This document shows, piece after piece, positions 1 to 8,697 of a stretch of DNA of 64,000 nt (position 1 is its first letter; every line of letters starts with the position of its first letter). Source of the DNA: Burkholderiales bacterium (GTDB lineage Bacteria > Pseudomonadota > Gammaproteobacteria > Burkholderiales > Burkholderiaceae_D); the NCBI GenBank assembly GCA_016177875.1, contig JACOUL010000030.1:1-64000 (forward strand), given 5' to 3'. Below the pieces are notes generated by a model. It saw only the letters and a list, made by a program, of their open reading frames with translations. It had not been told where the DNA came from and did no database searches. The position numbers and the translations under genes were made by a program.

Positions 1-129
1 GTCGTGGAGCGTTCATTTGCTTGGCTGGAGAAATGCAGAAGACTTTGGAAAAACTGCGAGCGCAAGCTCGAAACCAGCTTGCAGTTCGTTATCCTGGCTT
101 TCTTGGCATTATTGTTGCGAAGATACTGA
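1..129 (+). CDS. C-terminal end of an IS5-family transposase (cut by window edge)
   Basis: Reading from base 1 in frame 1 gives 42 residues ending at a TGA (127-129). The start, VVERSFAWLEKCRRLWKNCE, is the typical C-terminal DDE-transposase signature of IS5-type elements: the ERSFAWL helix with the catalytic Glu, followed by a basic stretch and a hydrophobic end rich in Leu. The rest of the gene lies to the left of the window, so intactness cannot be judged. It converges on the glycosyltransferase gene that ends only 22 bases further right. The family call rests on motif memory; the exact IS is unknown. Confidence 0.75.
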   Translation, partial: VVERSFAWLEKCRRLWKNCERKLETSLQFVILAFLALLLRRY

Positions 130-150
130 TCAGGTTCTAAGAGCTGCGGC
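1..150. mobile_element. Right end of an IS5-type insertion sequence
   Basis: The transposase stop lies at 127-129 and the neighbouring gene ends at 152, so the terminal inverted repeat of the element must lie close by, probably within about 130-150. The left end is outside the window, so the inverted repeat and target duplication cannot be confirmed and the boundary is approximate. Confidence 0.5.
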
Positions 151-151
151 G

Positions 152-2398
152 TTAAGGATTAAAGCGCGGGGGCCATGCCAGGGAGAAATCTTCCTCTTCC
201 TGTGTTAAATTCGGCGAGTAATACCGATCGTTGAATAAGCGTTGGCCCCAGCGCTCTCTTAATAACTCAGCCTCGGCATTCATTCTGCGCTGCTTCTCCG
301 GTGTGGTTTCATAACCGCGCGTCGCCGACTCATAGTGGATAAATTCCGCATAGGGCGTCCACACGTTGCGGTATCCTTTTGCATCCACCTTCAAGCAAAA
401 ATCGACGTCATTGAAGGCAACTGCAAATTTCTCTTCCAGTCCGCCCGCCTCTTGATAGATCGACTTCTTAATCAGCAGCACGGCCGCCGTTACACCGCTA
501 AATGCTTGATGTAATGCAGCCCGGCCGAAATATCCCGGATGGTTCTTAGGTAAGAACTTATGGGAATGGCCTGCCGTGCCGCCCAAACCCATAATCAATC
601 CGCCATGCTGCAGACGGCCATCCGGATACCATAGTCTCGCGCCTACTGCGCCTACGCCGGTGCGACAGGCATGCCCCATCATCTCTTCCAACCAATCGGG
701 CGAAATGACTTCGATGTCATTGTTCATCAAGCAGACATACTCGGAAGTACAAGCCTCGACAGCGCCGTTATTCAAGGCAGAATAATTGAACGGTCGATCG
801 TCCTTGAGGATGGAAATGACCTCCGACTTCACCTTATCGAAATAAGCCAGCGTCTCCGCTTCCACGCTATTGTTATCGACGATCAGAATCCGATAATTTT
901 TATACGTGGTCTTTTCCAAGATCGACGAAATGCAAGTCGACAGTAAATCGACGCGATCACGCGTGGGAATGATGATGCAGACTCCCGGTTGAGGTTCGGG
1001 CACCTTGAATTTCACTCGACTCCAGGTAGGCAGCTTGGGCGCATCGACCACTTCAGCTTCGACTCCCATCCGATTCAAATGCTCTCGAATTGCACGCTGC
1101 GCGGCAATCGTCGCATAAGGTTTCGCATCGGCGGAATGCGCCGTGCTGCCTTCGATCGCGCGCCAATGGTACAAGACCCTAGGAATGTGAACGATTTGAT
1201 GGGGCTTTAAACGCTCGATCACGCGCAAAGCCAAATCATAATCTTGTGAGCCTTCAAACCCTTTTCTCCAAGCGCCAACATCGCCGACAATCGCCCTGCG
1301 ATAACAACTCAAATGATTGAGCATGTTTTGTGCAAGCATTAATTCATAATTGAATTCGCACTTGAAATACGGTTCGCTGCGATAATTACTCTCATCAATC
1401 CTATCTTCGTCGGAATAAATGAGCTCCGCATCGGAATGCCGGTTGATCGTCTCCGCTAAATGATGCAGCGCCAAAGGATGCAGCATATCGTCATGGTCGA
1501 GCAAGGCAATGAATTCCCCTGTCGAAATCTCAAATGCGGAATTGGTCGCTGCGGAAATATGGCCATTCTCGGCGCGGAAAACAACTTTGATCCGTTTGTC
1601 CTCCATAGCATATTTTTTCAATATGCTCTTAGTCTTCTCATTGGTCGATGCATCGTCGGCGATACACAACTCCCAGTGAGGATAAATTTGATCCCGCACC
1701 GATTCGATTGCTTGTTCCAGAAATTCCGGCGGTGCGTTGTACACCGGCATGATGACCGAAATAAGCGGCAACCGAGTCCATGTACTGTAGTTCTTTCTTA
1801 ACTCCGCATAGTTCTTTTCCGGCGTCTCGAAACTCGTCAGCCACTTTTTATACGACCGGGAAGACTGAGACAGGCATGTCAAATAGTGCGAATAAATCGC
1901 ATTTTTCGTCGCTCTAAGGGCATACAAAAAGGGCACGACTTTGATTGCGTCTCTCACTGCGCGCAGCAAATCACGAAATTGACCTTGTGCCCTTATCGAG
2001 GAAATTATCCCGGCTAATGCCTGAAATTGATTGAGCCGAGTAACCGCGACGCCGGAGATCGCAAATTGTTTTTTCTCTGCAATCGGATCAAGCCGCGCGC
2101 TTTGGATAGCTGTCGGTAGTCTGAATATCGTTTTGCTGACCCTCGTAGATTCATCGGGACAAGCCAATCGATACGACTGTTGTTCAGAATATCCTGCCCC
2201 GGAATCGATGTAGAGAACCGGTTGAGAAAATGCGTAGGGATGCGCCTTCAGATCGAATTCCAATTCAACCCAGGAACCTGCAAATTCCTGCATTCCTTGA
2301 ATCAAAAATTGCGGATCGTTATTCGTTGAATGATAAGGAAACTCGCCCGCCTGCTCAACGACGCCGGCTGCCGGTTTGATGTGCAAACACTTCTTCAT
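152..2398 (-). CDS. Two-domain GT2 family glycosyltransferase
   Basis: This 748-residue protein probably adds two sugars, or one repeating disaccharide, to a surface polysaccharide on the cytoplasmic side of the membrane. Residues 1-200 form an extension with a beta-rich start. A first GT-A domain begins at about 212 (ISVIMPVYNAPPEF) with the nucleotide-binding DD at 248-249 and a DHDD metal motif at 301-304. A second begins at about 473 (CIIIPTRDRVDLL) with an MNND motif near 558-561. No membrane segment is evident. It is the last gene of a minus-strand operon, 6 bases after the WbsX/RgpF gene. Tandem GT2 proteins of this size are common in O-antigen and capsule loci. Acceptor and donor cannot be predicted. 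Confidence 0.85.
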   Translation of the reverse strand: MKKCLHIKPAAGVVEQAGEFPYHSTNNDPQFLIQGMQEFAGSWVELEFDLKAHPYAFSQPVLYIDSGAGYSEQQSYRLACPDESTRVSKTIFRLPTAIQSARLDPIAEKKQFAISGVAVTRLNQFQALAGIISSIRAQGQFRDLLRAVRDAIKVVPFLYALRATKNAIYSHYLTCLSQSSRSYKKWLTSFETPEKNYAELRKNYSTWTRLPLISVIMPVYNAPPEFLEQAIESVRDQIYPHWELCIADDASTNEKTKSILKKYAMEDKRIKVVFRAENGHISAATNSAFEISTGEFIALLDHDDMLHPLALHHLAETINRHSDAELIYSDEDRIDESNYRSEPYFKCEFNYELMLAQNMLNHLSCYRRAIVGDVGAWRKGFEGSQDYDLALRVIERLKPHQIVHIPRVLYHWRAIEGSTAHSADAKPYATIAAQRAIREHLNRMGVEAEVVDAPKLPTWSRVKFKVPEPQPGVCIIIPTRDRVDLLSTCISSILEKTTYKNYRILIVDNNSVEAETLAYFDKVKSEVISILKDDRPFNYSALNNGAVEACTSEYVCLMNNDIEVISPDWLEEMMGHACRTGVGAVGARLWYPDGRLQHGGLIMGLGGTAGHSHKFLPKNHPGYFGRAALHQAFSGVTAAVLLIKKSIYQEAGGLEEKFAVAFNDVDFCLKVDAKGYRNVWTPYAEFIHYESATRGYETTPEKQRRMNAEAELLRERWGQRLFNDRYYSPNLTQEEEDFSLAWPPRFNP

Positions 2399-2404
2399 TG
2401 AATT

Positions 2405-4576
2405 TTAGTCCGGCATCCCTTTGGCATAGGCATACTTCTTTCCGCCCGCTGCATTAGGAGGCGCACAAGCTTCCACTTCCGTAGAAGTATCGACAGTGAT
2501 GAATTTGCGGCTGGAAGCGACAAGCGGAATCAATCTTTCAATGGCATGAGCCAAGGTCCCGTCGATCTGCCCCTTCTCTTCTTCAAACTTGCTTTGCAAT
2601 CCCATTTCCGCCAGGGCTTCGATGGCGCTTGTGCGTGCCCAGAACATCGACCCCGCAACGAATTTATAACCGCTTCCGATTGTTCCAAGGTCAAACTCAG
2701 ACGCAAGGGCCAGCACGGTTTGCTTATTCGTACCCCAGAAATATTCGACGTCCAGTAAGTGCGCTTCCGGACCGATGATGCCGACTGCCGGGTTCGACTC
2801 GAACTTCTTCAGAATGTCCAGGATTGTGCTTGGGCTGCCAAGCAACTTGTCATAAATATCCCGGCGCCACTTGTTGCCATCCATCAGATGCAAAGACTTC
2901 TTGCTGTGAATTTTACAGACGTATTCGCACGCAAATTTTTTGATATCGAGGACAAGGTCGATGAACGGCAATATGTCCCTACCCCGATTCTCTTTCTTAT
3001 AAATGCGGGCATAGGGATAAGAGGCGCGAATTTCCCGTACCACCATTTCATCCACGTGTTGATCTAAGGTGATAAATAATCTGAAGCCTTCAGGCAAGTT
3101 CGCCAAGGACTCCCGAATTTCGCTCCATAGATCCGTGTAGTACAAGTGTAGAACAATTGCGATTTTTTCCGCAGCGAATTTGCCCGAGGTTTCAGCTTTC
3201 GGATGGCGCGTCAAGACTTTCGCCGTCGCATCCAAATATGCATAGCCGTAATGGCGATCCGGCTCCAAATGTGCCCCCTCAGCCCATTCATTCCAAGCGT
3301 TGACAAACACGAAGCGGCGCGACTCCGGCAGATTGACTACTGAGTCCGTACATGCGTTATGCAACCATTGTTCGTAAGCTTTCGGTTCGGAATAAAAATG
3401 AATATGGCCATTGCCGGGACGACGCGCGCTGTTGTCCCAGCTCGGCATGACGGCGCGATACAGTTCATAGGGCGATGAATCGTAGGATTCGCTTTTCGCC
3501 GCCATTACGCGATAGTCGTAGATCGTGCCGGTGAAATCCGGATTGATCGACTTGATCGTATCGGTGATGGCGCGTATCGGGAAATTCAAGGGCGGGAATT
3601 CGGTCGCGGCATCGAATCCGATTTCCTTCGGATCCACGACATCGAAGGATTGCACCGTGACCAGGAAGATTTCGCCGATGCCGTTGTTGCGGCACCAGTC
3701 ACGCCAGATATTGCTGGTCCTGAGAGGATTCGGCAGGAGTTTCGGCCGATAGAGCATGAGCAAGGGTTTGCCCTCGACACGAATATAGCGCGGATCGCGG
3801 AAGGCTTTGGCAATGTCCGCAATGAAAGCGGCATCGTCTTCATCCGAATGGTTTTGGCCGAGCAGAATATGTTCTTCCAATCCATCCCAGCGCCGTGTCC
3901 AGTTTTCATTGGCCCAGCACAAGCAAAAATTAATGTCGATTTCCGGATGCGCCAACAGCTGCTCCATCGGACGCTCCAAAAGCTTGCGACCGCCGAACCA
4001 GTAATGATAAAAGCAGAAGCCATATACGCCATATAAGCGTGCGAGCTCCGCTTGCTGCTTTTGCACTTCGGGCAGTCTTAAATCATAAAAACCTAATTCG
4101 CCCGGCAGATGAGGCTGATGATGTCCGTCAAATTGCGGCACTGACTTGGAAACGTTGGTCCATTCCGTGAATCCTTCGCCCCACCACTCATTATTTTCCG
4201 GAATAGGATGAAATTGCGGCAAATAAAATGCAATTAACTTGATCGATGTGTTGATCGCTTCACGCGAAGATTTTCTGTCCGTATAGTCCGGATGACGATG
4301 CAGAGTCGTGTCGTAGTAGCGCTCGAAAGTGCTGCCGTATTTTTTTTCACGTCTTAACGGAAAACGTTGTCCATTTGAAGGCATCGGCATGGCGCTTTTT
4401 CTGGTTTTTAAGCGCAGCCAACTCCAGCAAACTTTGACGCTTCCCATTGCCTGCCGAGCGGCCATGACAAACGTCGTCCTCAGCCTCTGCTTTTTCGCTA
4501 AAGGCAGAGGAAATTTGTGATATGCCCAGCGAAGAGTTTCCCAGGACAGCTTCTTGAATTTTTGTAGTCCGCGCAT
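2405..4576 (-). CDS. WbsX-type glycosyltransferase fused to an RgpF-type domain
   Basis: The 723-residue protein begins with a basic stretch, then from about residue 111 has a WbsX-like glycosyltransferase domain: KLIAFYLPQFHPIPENNEWW, followed by WGEGFTEWTNV, the YGFCFYHYWFGG stretch, and WANENWTRRWDG. From about 475 to the end it resembles rhamnan synthesis protein F (IAIVLHLYYTDLW, then RIYKKENRGRDILPF). Both families act in O-antigen or rhamnose-rich polysaccharide assembly, so a bifunctional cytoplasmic glycosyltransferase is likely. It lies 6 bases upstream of the GT2 gene and 55 bases downstream of the methyltransferase gene. The sugar specificity is unknown. The start at 4576 has only a weak ribosome binding site, so the start is less sure than the domains. 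Confidence 0.8.
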   Translation of the reverse strand: MRGLQKFKKLSWETLRWAYHKFPLPLAKKQRLRTTFVMAARQAMGSVKVCWSWLRLKTRKSAMPMPSNGQRFPLRREKKYGSTFERYYDTTLHRHPDYTDRKSSREAINTSIKLIAFYLPQFHPIPENNEWWGEGFTEWTNVSKSVPQFDGHHQPHLPGELGFYDLRLPEVQKQQAELARLYGVYGFCFYHYWFGGRKLLERPMEQLLAHPEIDINFCLCWANENWTRRWDGLEEHILLGQNHSDEDDAAFIADIAKAFRDPRYIRVEGKPLLMLYRPKLLPNPLRTSNIWRDWCRNNGIGEIFLVTVQSFDVVDPKEIGFDAATEFPPLNFPIRAITDTIKSINPDFTGTIYDYRVMAAKSESYDSSPYELYRAVMPSWDNSARRPGNGHIHFYSEPKAYEQWLHNACTDSVVNLPESRRFVFVNAWNEWAEGAHLEPDRHYGYAYLDATAKVLTRHPKAETSGKFAAEKIAIVLHLYYTDLWSEIRESLANLPEGFRLFITLDQHVDEMVVREIRASYPYARIYKKENRGRDILPFIDLVLDIKKFACEYVCKIHSKKSLHLMDGNKWRRDIYDKLLGSPSTILDILKKFESNPAVGIIGPEAHLLDVEYFWGTNKQTVLALASEFDLGTIGSGYKFVAGSMFWARTSAIEALAEMGLQSKFEEEKGQIDGTLAHAIERLIPLVASSRKFITVDTSTEVEACAPPNAAGGKKYAYAKGMPD

Positions 4577-4631
4577 TTCTAAATACTTAGCAATTTCAGT
4601 CTTAGCAAGGTCTTAATTCATCCTGAGTGCT

Positions 4632-6128
4632 TCAAGGTCTCGGCCCGCCGCGCAATGCATTCAATACCTTGCGTATCGGCGCCGTCACCCGCCAAGATGT
4701 GCTTCGGTACACCTGGGCCAATTCATTTTGCACCTGGACCAATTCATTTTGTGCCGCTTTGCGCTCCTCTTCGATTTGCTTGAGAGAAGCTTCGACATGA
4801 TGCAAATGATCGTTCAATGACGATATTTGCCCTTGGAGTTGCGTCACTTGTTCTCGCAACTGAATCGACTGGCCGCGCTCCTGGGAAAGATCGTCGCTAA
4901 GCTGTTGGATCTGCGCTTCAAGCTTGGCTGTTTCCTGCTTGGCTGCGTTGACGATAAAAGCATCAATCTGCGCACTATCCTCGCTAAAAACAACTTCAAG
5001 ATAGGAGCCGTCGTCAATAGATGCAGCAATCTCGCGATTTAGCTTGATATGCCAATTGGGATCATACGTCGTCGAGTAAAAGAGCCCCCCTTGGTTGGCT
5101 TTCGCACTAAGCCAACTTGCCCCGACCAACAGCTCGTTATTTAATTCTTCATTCCACTTCCAAACAATCTGGTGATCTTTATTTTTGATGCACACTTCTT
5201 TGATCCAGATAGTTTTCGGTTCAGAGATAGGATCAAATCGAATGTCGGCGACTTTTTCTTCATCTTGAAGCTCGAACTTCATCGTCGCTACGAAGTCATT
5301 GCTTGCACGCCGATGAGCTAGCGCGATCATCTTGTTTTCTTCACTAAACGAAGGATGTAAATTACTTGTCCAATATAACGCCGTCGTAAAAAGCGGTGAC
5401 TTTTTGCCGGCACTTTTCGGGGTTTTATTGACGCCGATACTGGGATAGATTTTTGTCGACAGAATCCATTGATAAGCGAGTGCTTCAGGTCTCGCGGCAA
5501 CGAGCGCATCCAGCCATTGCTTGGGAAATTTGCTTGTTTGCGCATCTCCATATTCGGTCTCATTCACGTCTTTTTTGACGCTATCGGCGTCATGCAAATA
5601 AAGACCGGATGCTTCCAAGGTTTTGACTAAGCCATCGAATGAGAAAAACCGGATATGCGTGCTATCCAGTAATCCATTGTCACGATAGTTAAAATTTCCG
5701 TTCAACATTTCCAACACGGAGGCGATATGCGCAACGTTGGGAACAGAAAATATGATCGTTCCAGTCGGTTTTACGAGCAAGCGTAATTGAGATAACAAAT
5801 TAGACGCATCGTATAAATGCTCGATTACATCGGCCACCACGATGTAATCGTAAGATTGTTCAATAAAGGATGAAGTCAGTTCGTCTTTATCTAAATTTTT
5901 AATGACGACTTTACGATATGCAGGTTGGCATTTTTTGATGGACTCGGCATCAATGTCGACACCGTCCACAATGCAGCCCTTGTTGGCAACGATGTATTTC
6001 CCCAGCATTCCACTGGAACAGCCAATGTCCAAAACTACGGAGTTCGGCTCAATTTTTTCTGCAATTTTCGAGAGCGACTCTTCGATATCTTCGACTATTG
6101 TTCTTTCGTATTTATGCTGAGAATTCAT
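4632..6128 (-). CDS. Class I SAM methyltransferase with C-terminal coiled coil
   Basis: The protein has 498 residues. Its N-terminal quarter is a SAM-dependent methyltransferase: SVVLDIGCSSGMLGKYI near 29-45 is the glycine-rich SAM loop, DGVDIDAESIKKC the acidic loop, and YDYIVVADVIEHL motif II. The middle is a beta-rich domain I do not recognise. The end, about 395-470, is a heptad-rich coiled coil (QIQQLSDDLSQERGQ and EEERKAAQNEL). It is the first gene of the three-gene glycan operon, with AGGAA placed 7 bases before the ATG. Methyltransferases joined to coiled coils often cap or size O-antigen chains (the WbdD principle), so chain termination is a fair inference, but no kinase domain is visible here. 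Confidence 0.75.
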   Translation of the reverse strand: MNSQHKYERTIVEDIEESLSKIAEKIEPNSVVLDIGCSSGMLGKYIVANKGCIVDGVDIDAESIKKCQPAYRKVVIKNLDKDELTSSFIEQSYDYIVVADVIEHLYDASNLLSQLRLLVKPTGTIIFSVPNVAHIASVLEMLNGNFNYRDNGLLDSTHIRFFSFDGLVKTLEASGLYLHDADSVKKDVNETEYGDAQTSKFPKQWLDALVAARPEALAYQWILSTKIYPSIGVNKTPKSAGKKSPLFTTALYWTSNLHPSFSEENKMIALAHRRASNDFVATMKFELQDEEKVADIRFDPISEPKTIWIKEVCIKNKDHQIVWKWNEELNNELLVGASWLSAKANQGGLFYSTTYDPNWHIKLNREIAASIDDGSYLEVVFSEDSAQIDAFIVNAAKQETAKLEAQIQQLSDDLSQERGQSIQLREQVTQLQGQISSLNDHLHHVEASLKQIEEERKAAQNELVQVQNELAQVYRSTSWRVTAPIRKVLNALRGGPRP

Positions 6129-6228
6129 ACGATTTCCTGATTCAGTTAAATCCGGTTATCCAAACGACGTTTATCTCTTGCCGAGCGGATGAGTCTATCC
6201 TCAATCATGAATTGAAGATTTGAGCGGC

Positions 6229-6267
6229 AAAAAATGCACTCCACTACCTGACCGATAATGGAGTGCA
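6229..6267 (-). terminator. Rho-independent terminator after gspE
   Basis: Read on the minus strand, TGCACTCCA (6267-6259) pairs perfectly with TGGAGTGCA (6243-6235) across a 15-base loop and is followed by six T (6234-6229). It lies 60 bases after the gspE stop and separates that transcript from the glycan operon that starts at 6128. Confidence 0.85.
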
Positions 6268-6326
6268 ATGACATCCCGATACAATTTTGGCCAGTGCCTT
6301 AGGGAAATTGAATTCCCTAAAACCTA

Positions 6327-8006
6327 TTATGTGCCAGCCAAGCTCAGTACTTCCTCAACGGTGGTAATCCCTTGCCATACCTTCAGCAGGCCATCGTCGC
6401 GCAGCGAACGAATGTTGCGCTGGCGCAGCTTGTCGACAATATCCACTTCACTTGCATGTGTCAGTATCTGATGCTGCAGCGTCGAGTCGACATCAAACAA
6501 TTCATAAATCGCGATACGGCCGGTAAAGCCGGTTTGCATGCAGTGCGGGCAACCGACCGGGCGGCGCAGCCTGGGTTGCTCCACCAGCTTGTCACGCCAA
6601 TGCTTCACGCCTTCGAGCAACACCCTATGCGTTTCCTGATCGATTTCTGCAGGTGCTGCGCAATGTTCGCACAGACAACGCACTAAACGTTGCGCCATGA
6701 CGCCTTTTAAGCTCGATGACAAGAGGAAGGGCTCGATCCCCATGTCGACCAAGCGCGTCACTGCGCCGGCAGCGCTATTGGTATGGAGCGTGGAAAACAC
6801 CAAGTGGCCGGTGAGCGCCGATTGTACGGCGATGGCAGCCGTTTCCTGATCGCGAATCTCGCCGATTAGCACGACATCCGGGTCATGACGCAAAATCGAG
6901 CGTAATGCCGATGCAAAAGTGAAACCGATGTCAGCATTGACCTGAAGCTGCGTAATGCCTTTGAGCCGATATTCGACTGGGTCTTCCACAGTGATAATTT
7001 TATTCAGGCCGTCGTTACCGATATCCAGCGCTGTATATAGCGTGGTGGTCTTACCGGAACCGGTAGGCCCCGTCACGAGAACGATGCCGTTTGGAGACTT
7101 GATCCACTGGCGGAATAGTTCGGAATGATCGGACATCATGCCCAAATCTTCCAGGTGATACGGTTTTCTATCCTGGCGCAAAAGACGCATCACGACCGAT
7201 TCACCCATCGCGCTTGGGATAATGGAGACACGCACGTCGAATACTTCGCTGTTGACGCGAGCAGTCATGCGGCCATCCTGCGGCAAGCGCCTTTCGGCGA
7301 TGTCGAGTTGCGACAGGATCTTGATGCGGCAAACGGTCGCATCGAATTTATCCAGCGGCATCTGAGTCAGATCTTGCATGACGCCGTCGATGCGCAGGCG
7401 CACGGTGAACTCATATTCGCCGGGTTCGATATGGATATCGGATGCACGCCGCGTGACCGCTTGAGACAGCATCGTGTTGACCAGCTCGATGATCGGACCT
7501 TCTTCCGCGAGTTCACGCAAGTGCATGACATCGCCGGTCATGGCGGCTTTTGGCTCCCTGCGCTCTTGCGCTGCGAAGAAGGCTTCGAAGGTTGAAGGCC
7601 GCACAAGCCAGTGCTGCAGCCGCAATTCGGCCGGCACCTTCAGACGAAGCACTTCCAGCACGTTTGCCTTGATGGCTTCTTTTCCAGCGCAATGGAGAAC
7701 TTCCCCTTCTTGCCAGAGGATGACGCCTTGCGTTTGGCACCAAGACGTTTGCAATCCTAAGCGAGTGAGCGTCGTGGCAAAACCGGTTTGCGCTGCATGC
7801 AATGCCTCGTCCGATATGATCGGCATGCCGCTGTAACGCGACATTTCTTGATAAAGCACCTCTTCGGATAAGGCCCCCAACCTGATCAACAGGGTGGGCA
7901 GAGGCGTAGGCTGCTGTTGTTGCAAGAGGCGGGCATTCTTCAACGCTTCGGCTGCGACCAGCCCGGTGCCCTCTAAATACTGGTCAAATGTTCTTGCGGT
8001 GCTCAT
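6327..8006 (-). CDS. gspE: Type II secretion ATPase GspE
   Basis: This 559-residue protein is the hexameric cytoplasmic ATPase that powers pseudopilus assembly. An N-terminal GspE/PilB-type domain (about 30-140) is followed by the ATPase core: Walker A GPTGSGKTTT at 313-322, Asp box around ITVEDPVEY, Walker B DPDVVLIGEIRD at 375-386, and His box TGHLVFSTLHT at 399-409. A zinc site typical of GspE is present as CEHC (446-449) and CPHC near 487. It is transcribed away from gspF, whereas most systems have gspE directly before gspF. It lies 11 bases after the SoxY-like gene and ends at a strong terminator. A PilB-type pilus ATPase is the alternative, but the pseudopilin neighbours favour secretion. 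Confidence 0.9.
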   Translation of the reverse strand: MSTARTFDQYLEGTGLVAAEALKNARLLQQQQPTPLPTLLIRLGALSEEVLYQEMSRYSGMPIISDEALHAAQTGFATTLTRLGLQTSWCQTQGVILWQEGEVLHCAGKEAIKANVLEVLRLKVPAELRLQHWLVRPSTFEAFFAAQERREPKAAMTGDVMHLRELAEEGPIIELVNTMLSQAVTRRASDIHIEPGEYEFTVRLRIDGVMQDLTQMPLDKFDATVCRIKILSQLDIAERRLPQDGRMTARVNSEVFDVRVSIIPSAMGESVVMRLLRQDRKPYHLEDLGMMSDHSELFRQWIKSPNGIVLVTGPTGSGKTTTLYTALDIGNDGLNKIITVEDPVEYRLKGITQLQVNADIGFTFASALRSILRHDPDVVLIGEIRDQETAAIAVQSALTGHLVFSTLHTNSAAGAVTRLVDMGIEPFLLSSSLKGVMAQRLVRCLCEHCAAPAEIDQETHRVLLEGVKHWRDKLVEQPRLRRPVGCPHCMQTGFTGRIAIYELFDVDSTLQHQILTHASEVDIVDKLRQRNIRSLRDDGLLKVWQGITTVEEVLSLAGT

Positions 8007-8017
8007 GGCACAAATTC

Positions 8018-8557
8018 CTAACGTCTTTGCTTTGAAGCCGGCTTGCCGGTTTCTTTTGTGACTTCCTTGGCAGCGATTTTCACTTCTCGCGTCACGCTGT
8101 AATAACGCCCGCCTGCTTTGGCAAGCAATAACAATTCTGTTGTGCGGTCGAGAGTGATTTCGACGCGGACATCCGACTTTTCTGTTGATGGAATAAGTTT
8201 GGCAACTAGCACCGCCGGCTCTTTCGGTTGTGCCTTGTTGTTAAACAATACAAATAGCTCTGTACCAGGCAATTCGCTCATTAAGCGCACTTGAATCTTG
8301 CCCGGCAAAGCAATGGGGGGTACATCGAGTAAAAGATAATCGGATTTCGTCAGCTGAGCTTTTGCCAGGGGCGGCTGAAACATGGCCAGCGCTTTGTCTA
8401 CGGTTTCGGCCTTTTGCAACTCGGCCACAAGTTCACCTGGCGCTACCGGTTTTTGAACTGCCTGAGCGTGGCAATATTGTGCTGCCAACATCAGCCACCC
8501 CAATATTGCCAAACTCGCCAAGCTGCGACGACTCTTAGAAAATACTTCACAAAACAT
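8018..8557 (-). CDS. Secreted SoxY-like Ig-fold protein lacking the cysteine arm
   Basis: I place the start at the ATG at 8557 because GGAG lies 8 bases before it and because it opens a clean signal peptide (residues 1-33, ending HAQA before VQKP). The mature part of about 146 residues has a short helical start and then beta strands resembling the SoxY family: LLLDVPPIALPGKIQVRLMS, then ELPGTELFVLFNN, and KAGGRYYSVTREVKI, which matches the family's final strands. SoxY normally ends in a GGCGG carrier arm; this protein ends in a basic tail, KPASKQRR, with no cysteine there. It is therefore unlikely to carry sulfur. It lies between the surface-protein gene and gspE, so a periplasmic accessory role in secretion is an inference. 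Confidence 0.55.
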   Translation of the reverse strand: MFCEVFSKSRRSLASLAILGWLMLAAQYCHAQAVQKPVAPGELVAELQKAETVDKALAMFQPPLAKAQLTKSDYLLLDVPPIALPGKIQVRLMSELPGTELFVLFNNKAQPKEPAVLVAKLIPSTEKSDVRVEITLDRTTELLLLAKAGGRYYSVTREVKIAAKEVTKETGKPASKQRR

Positions 8558-8630
8558 CAAACGTACTCCATCTAAGCGAGAAAATCGCTCCATTGTACGG
8601 CTGCGGTCATTTCGCTGGAAGCGATCGCAC

Positions 8631-8661
8631 AAAAAAAAACCGGGGGGCTTACGCCCCCCGG
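8631..8661 (-). terminator. Rho-independent terminator after the surface-protein gene
   Basis: On the minus strand, a perfect 9-base stem (8661-8653 with 8648-8640, CCGGGGGGC) with a 4-base loop is followed by nine T (8639-8631). It comes 36 bases after the stop of the 629-residue surface protein and before the SoxY-like gene and gspE, so downstream genes would be read at a lower level by read-through or from their own promoter. Confidence 0.95.
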
Positions 8662-8697
8662 AATCTAGACTAAGAACTCTTAAGTTCTGTCCGGCGA

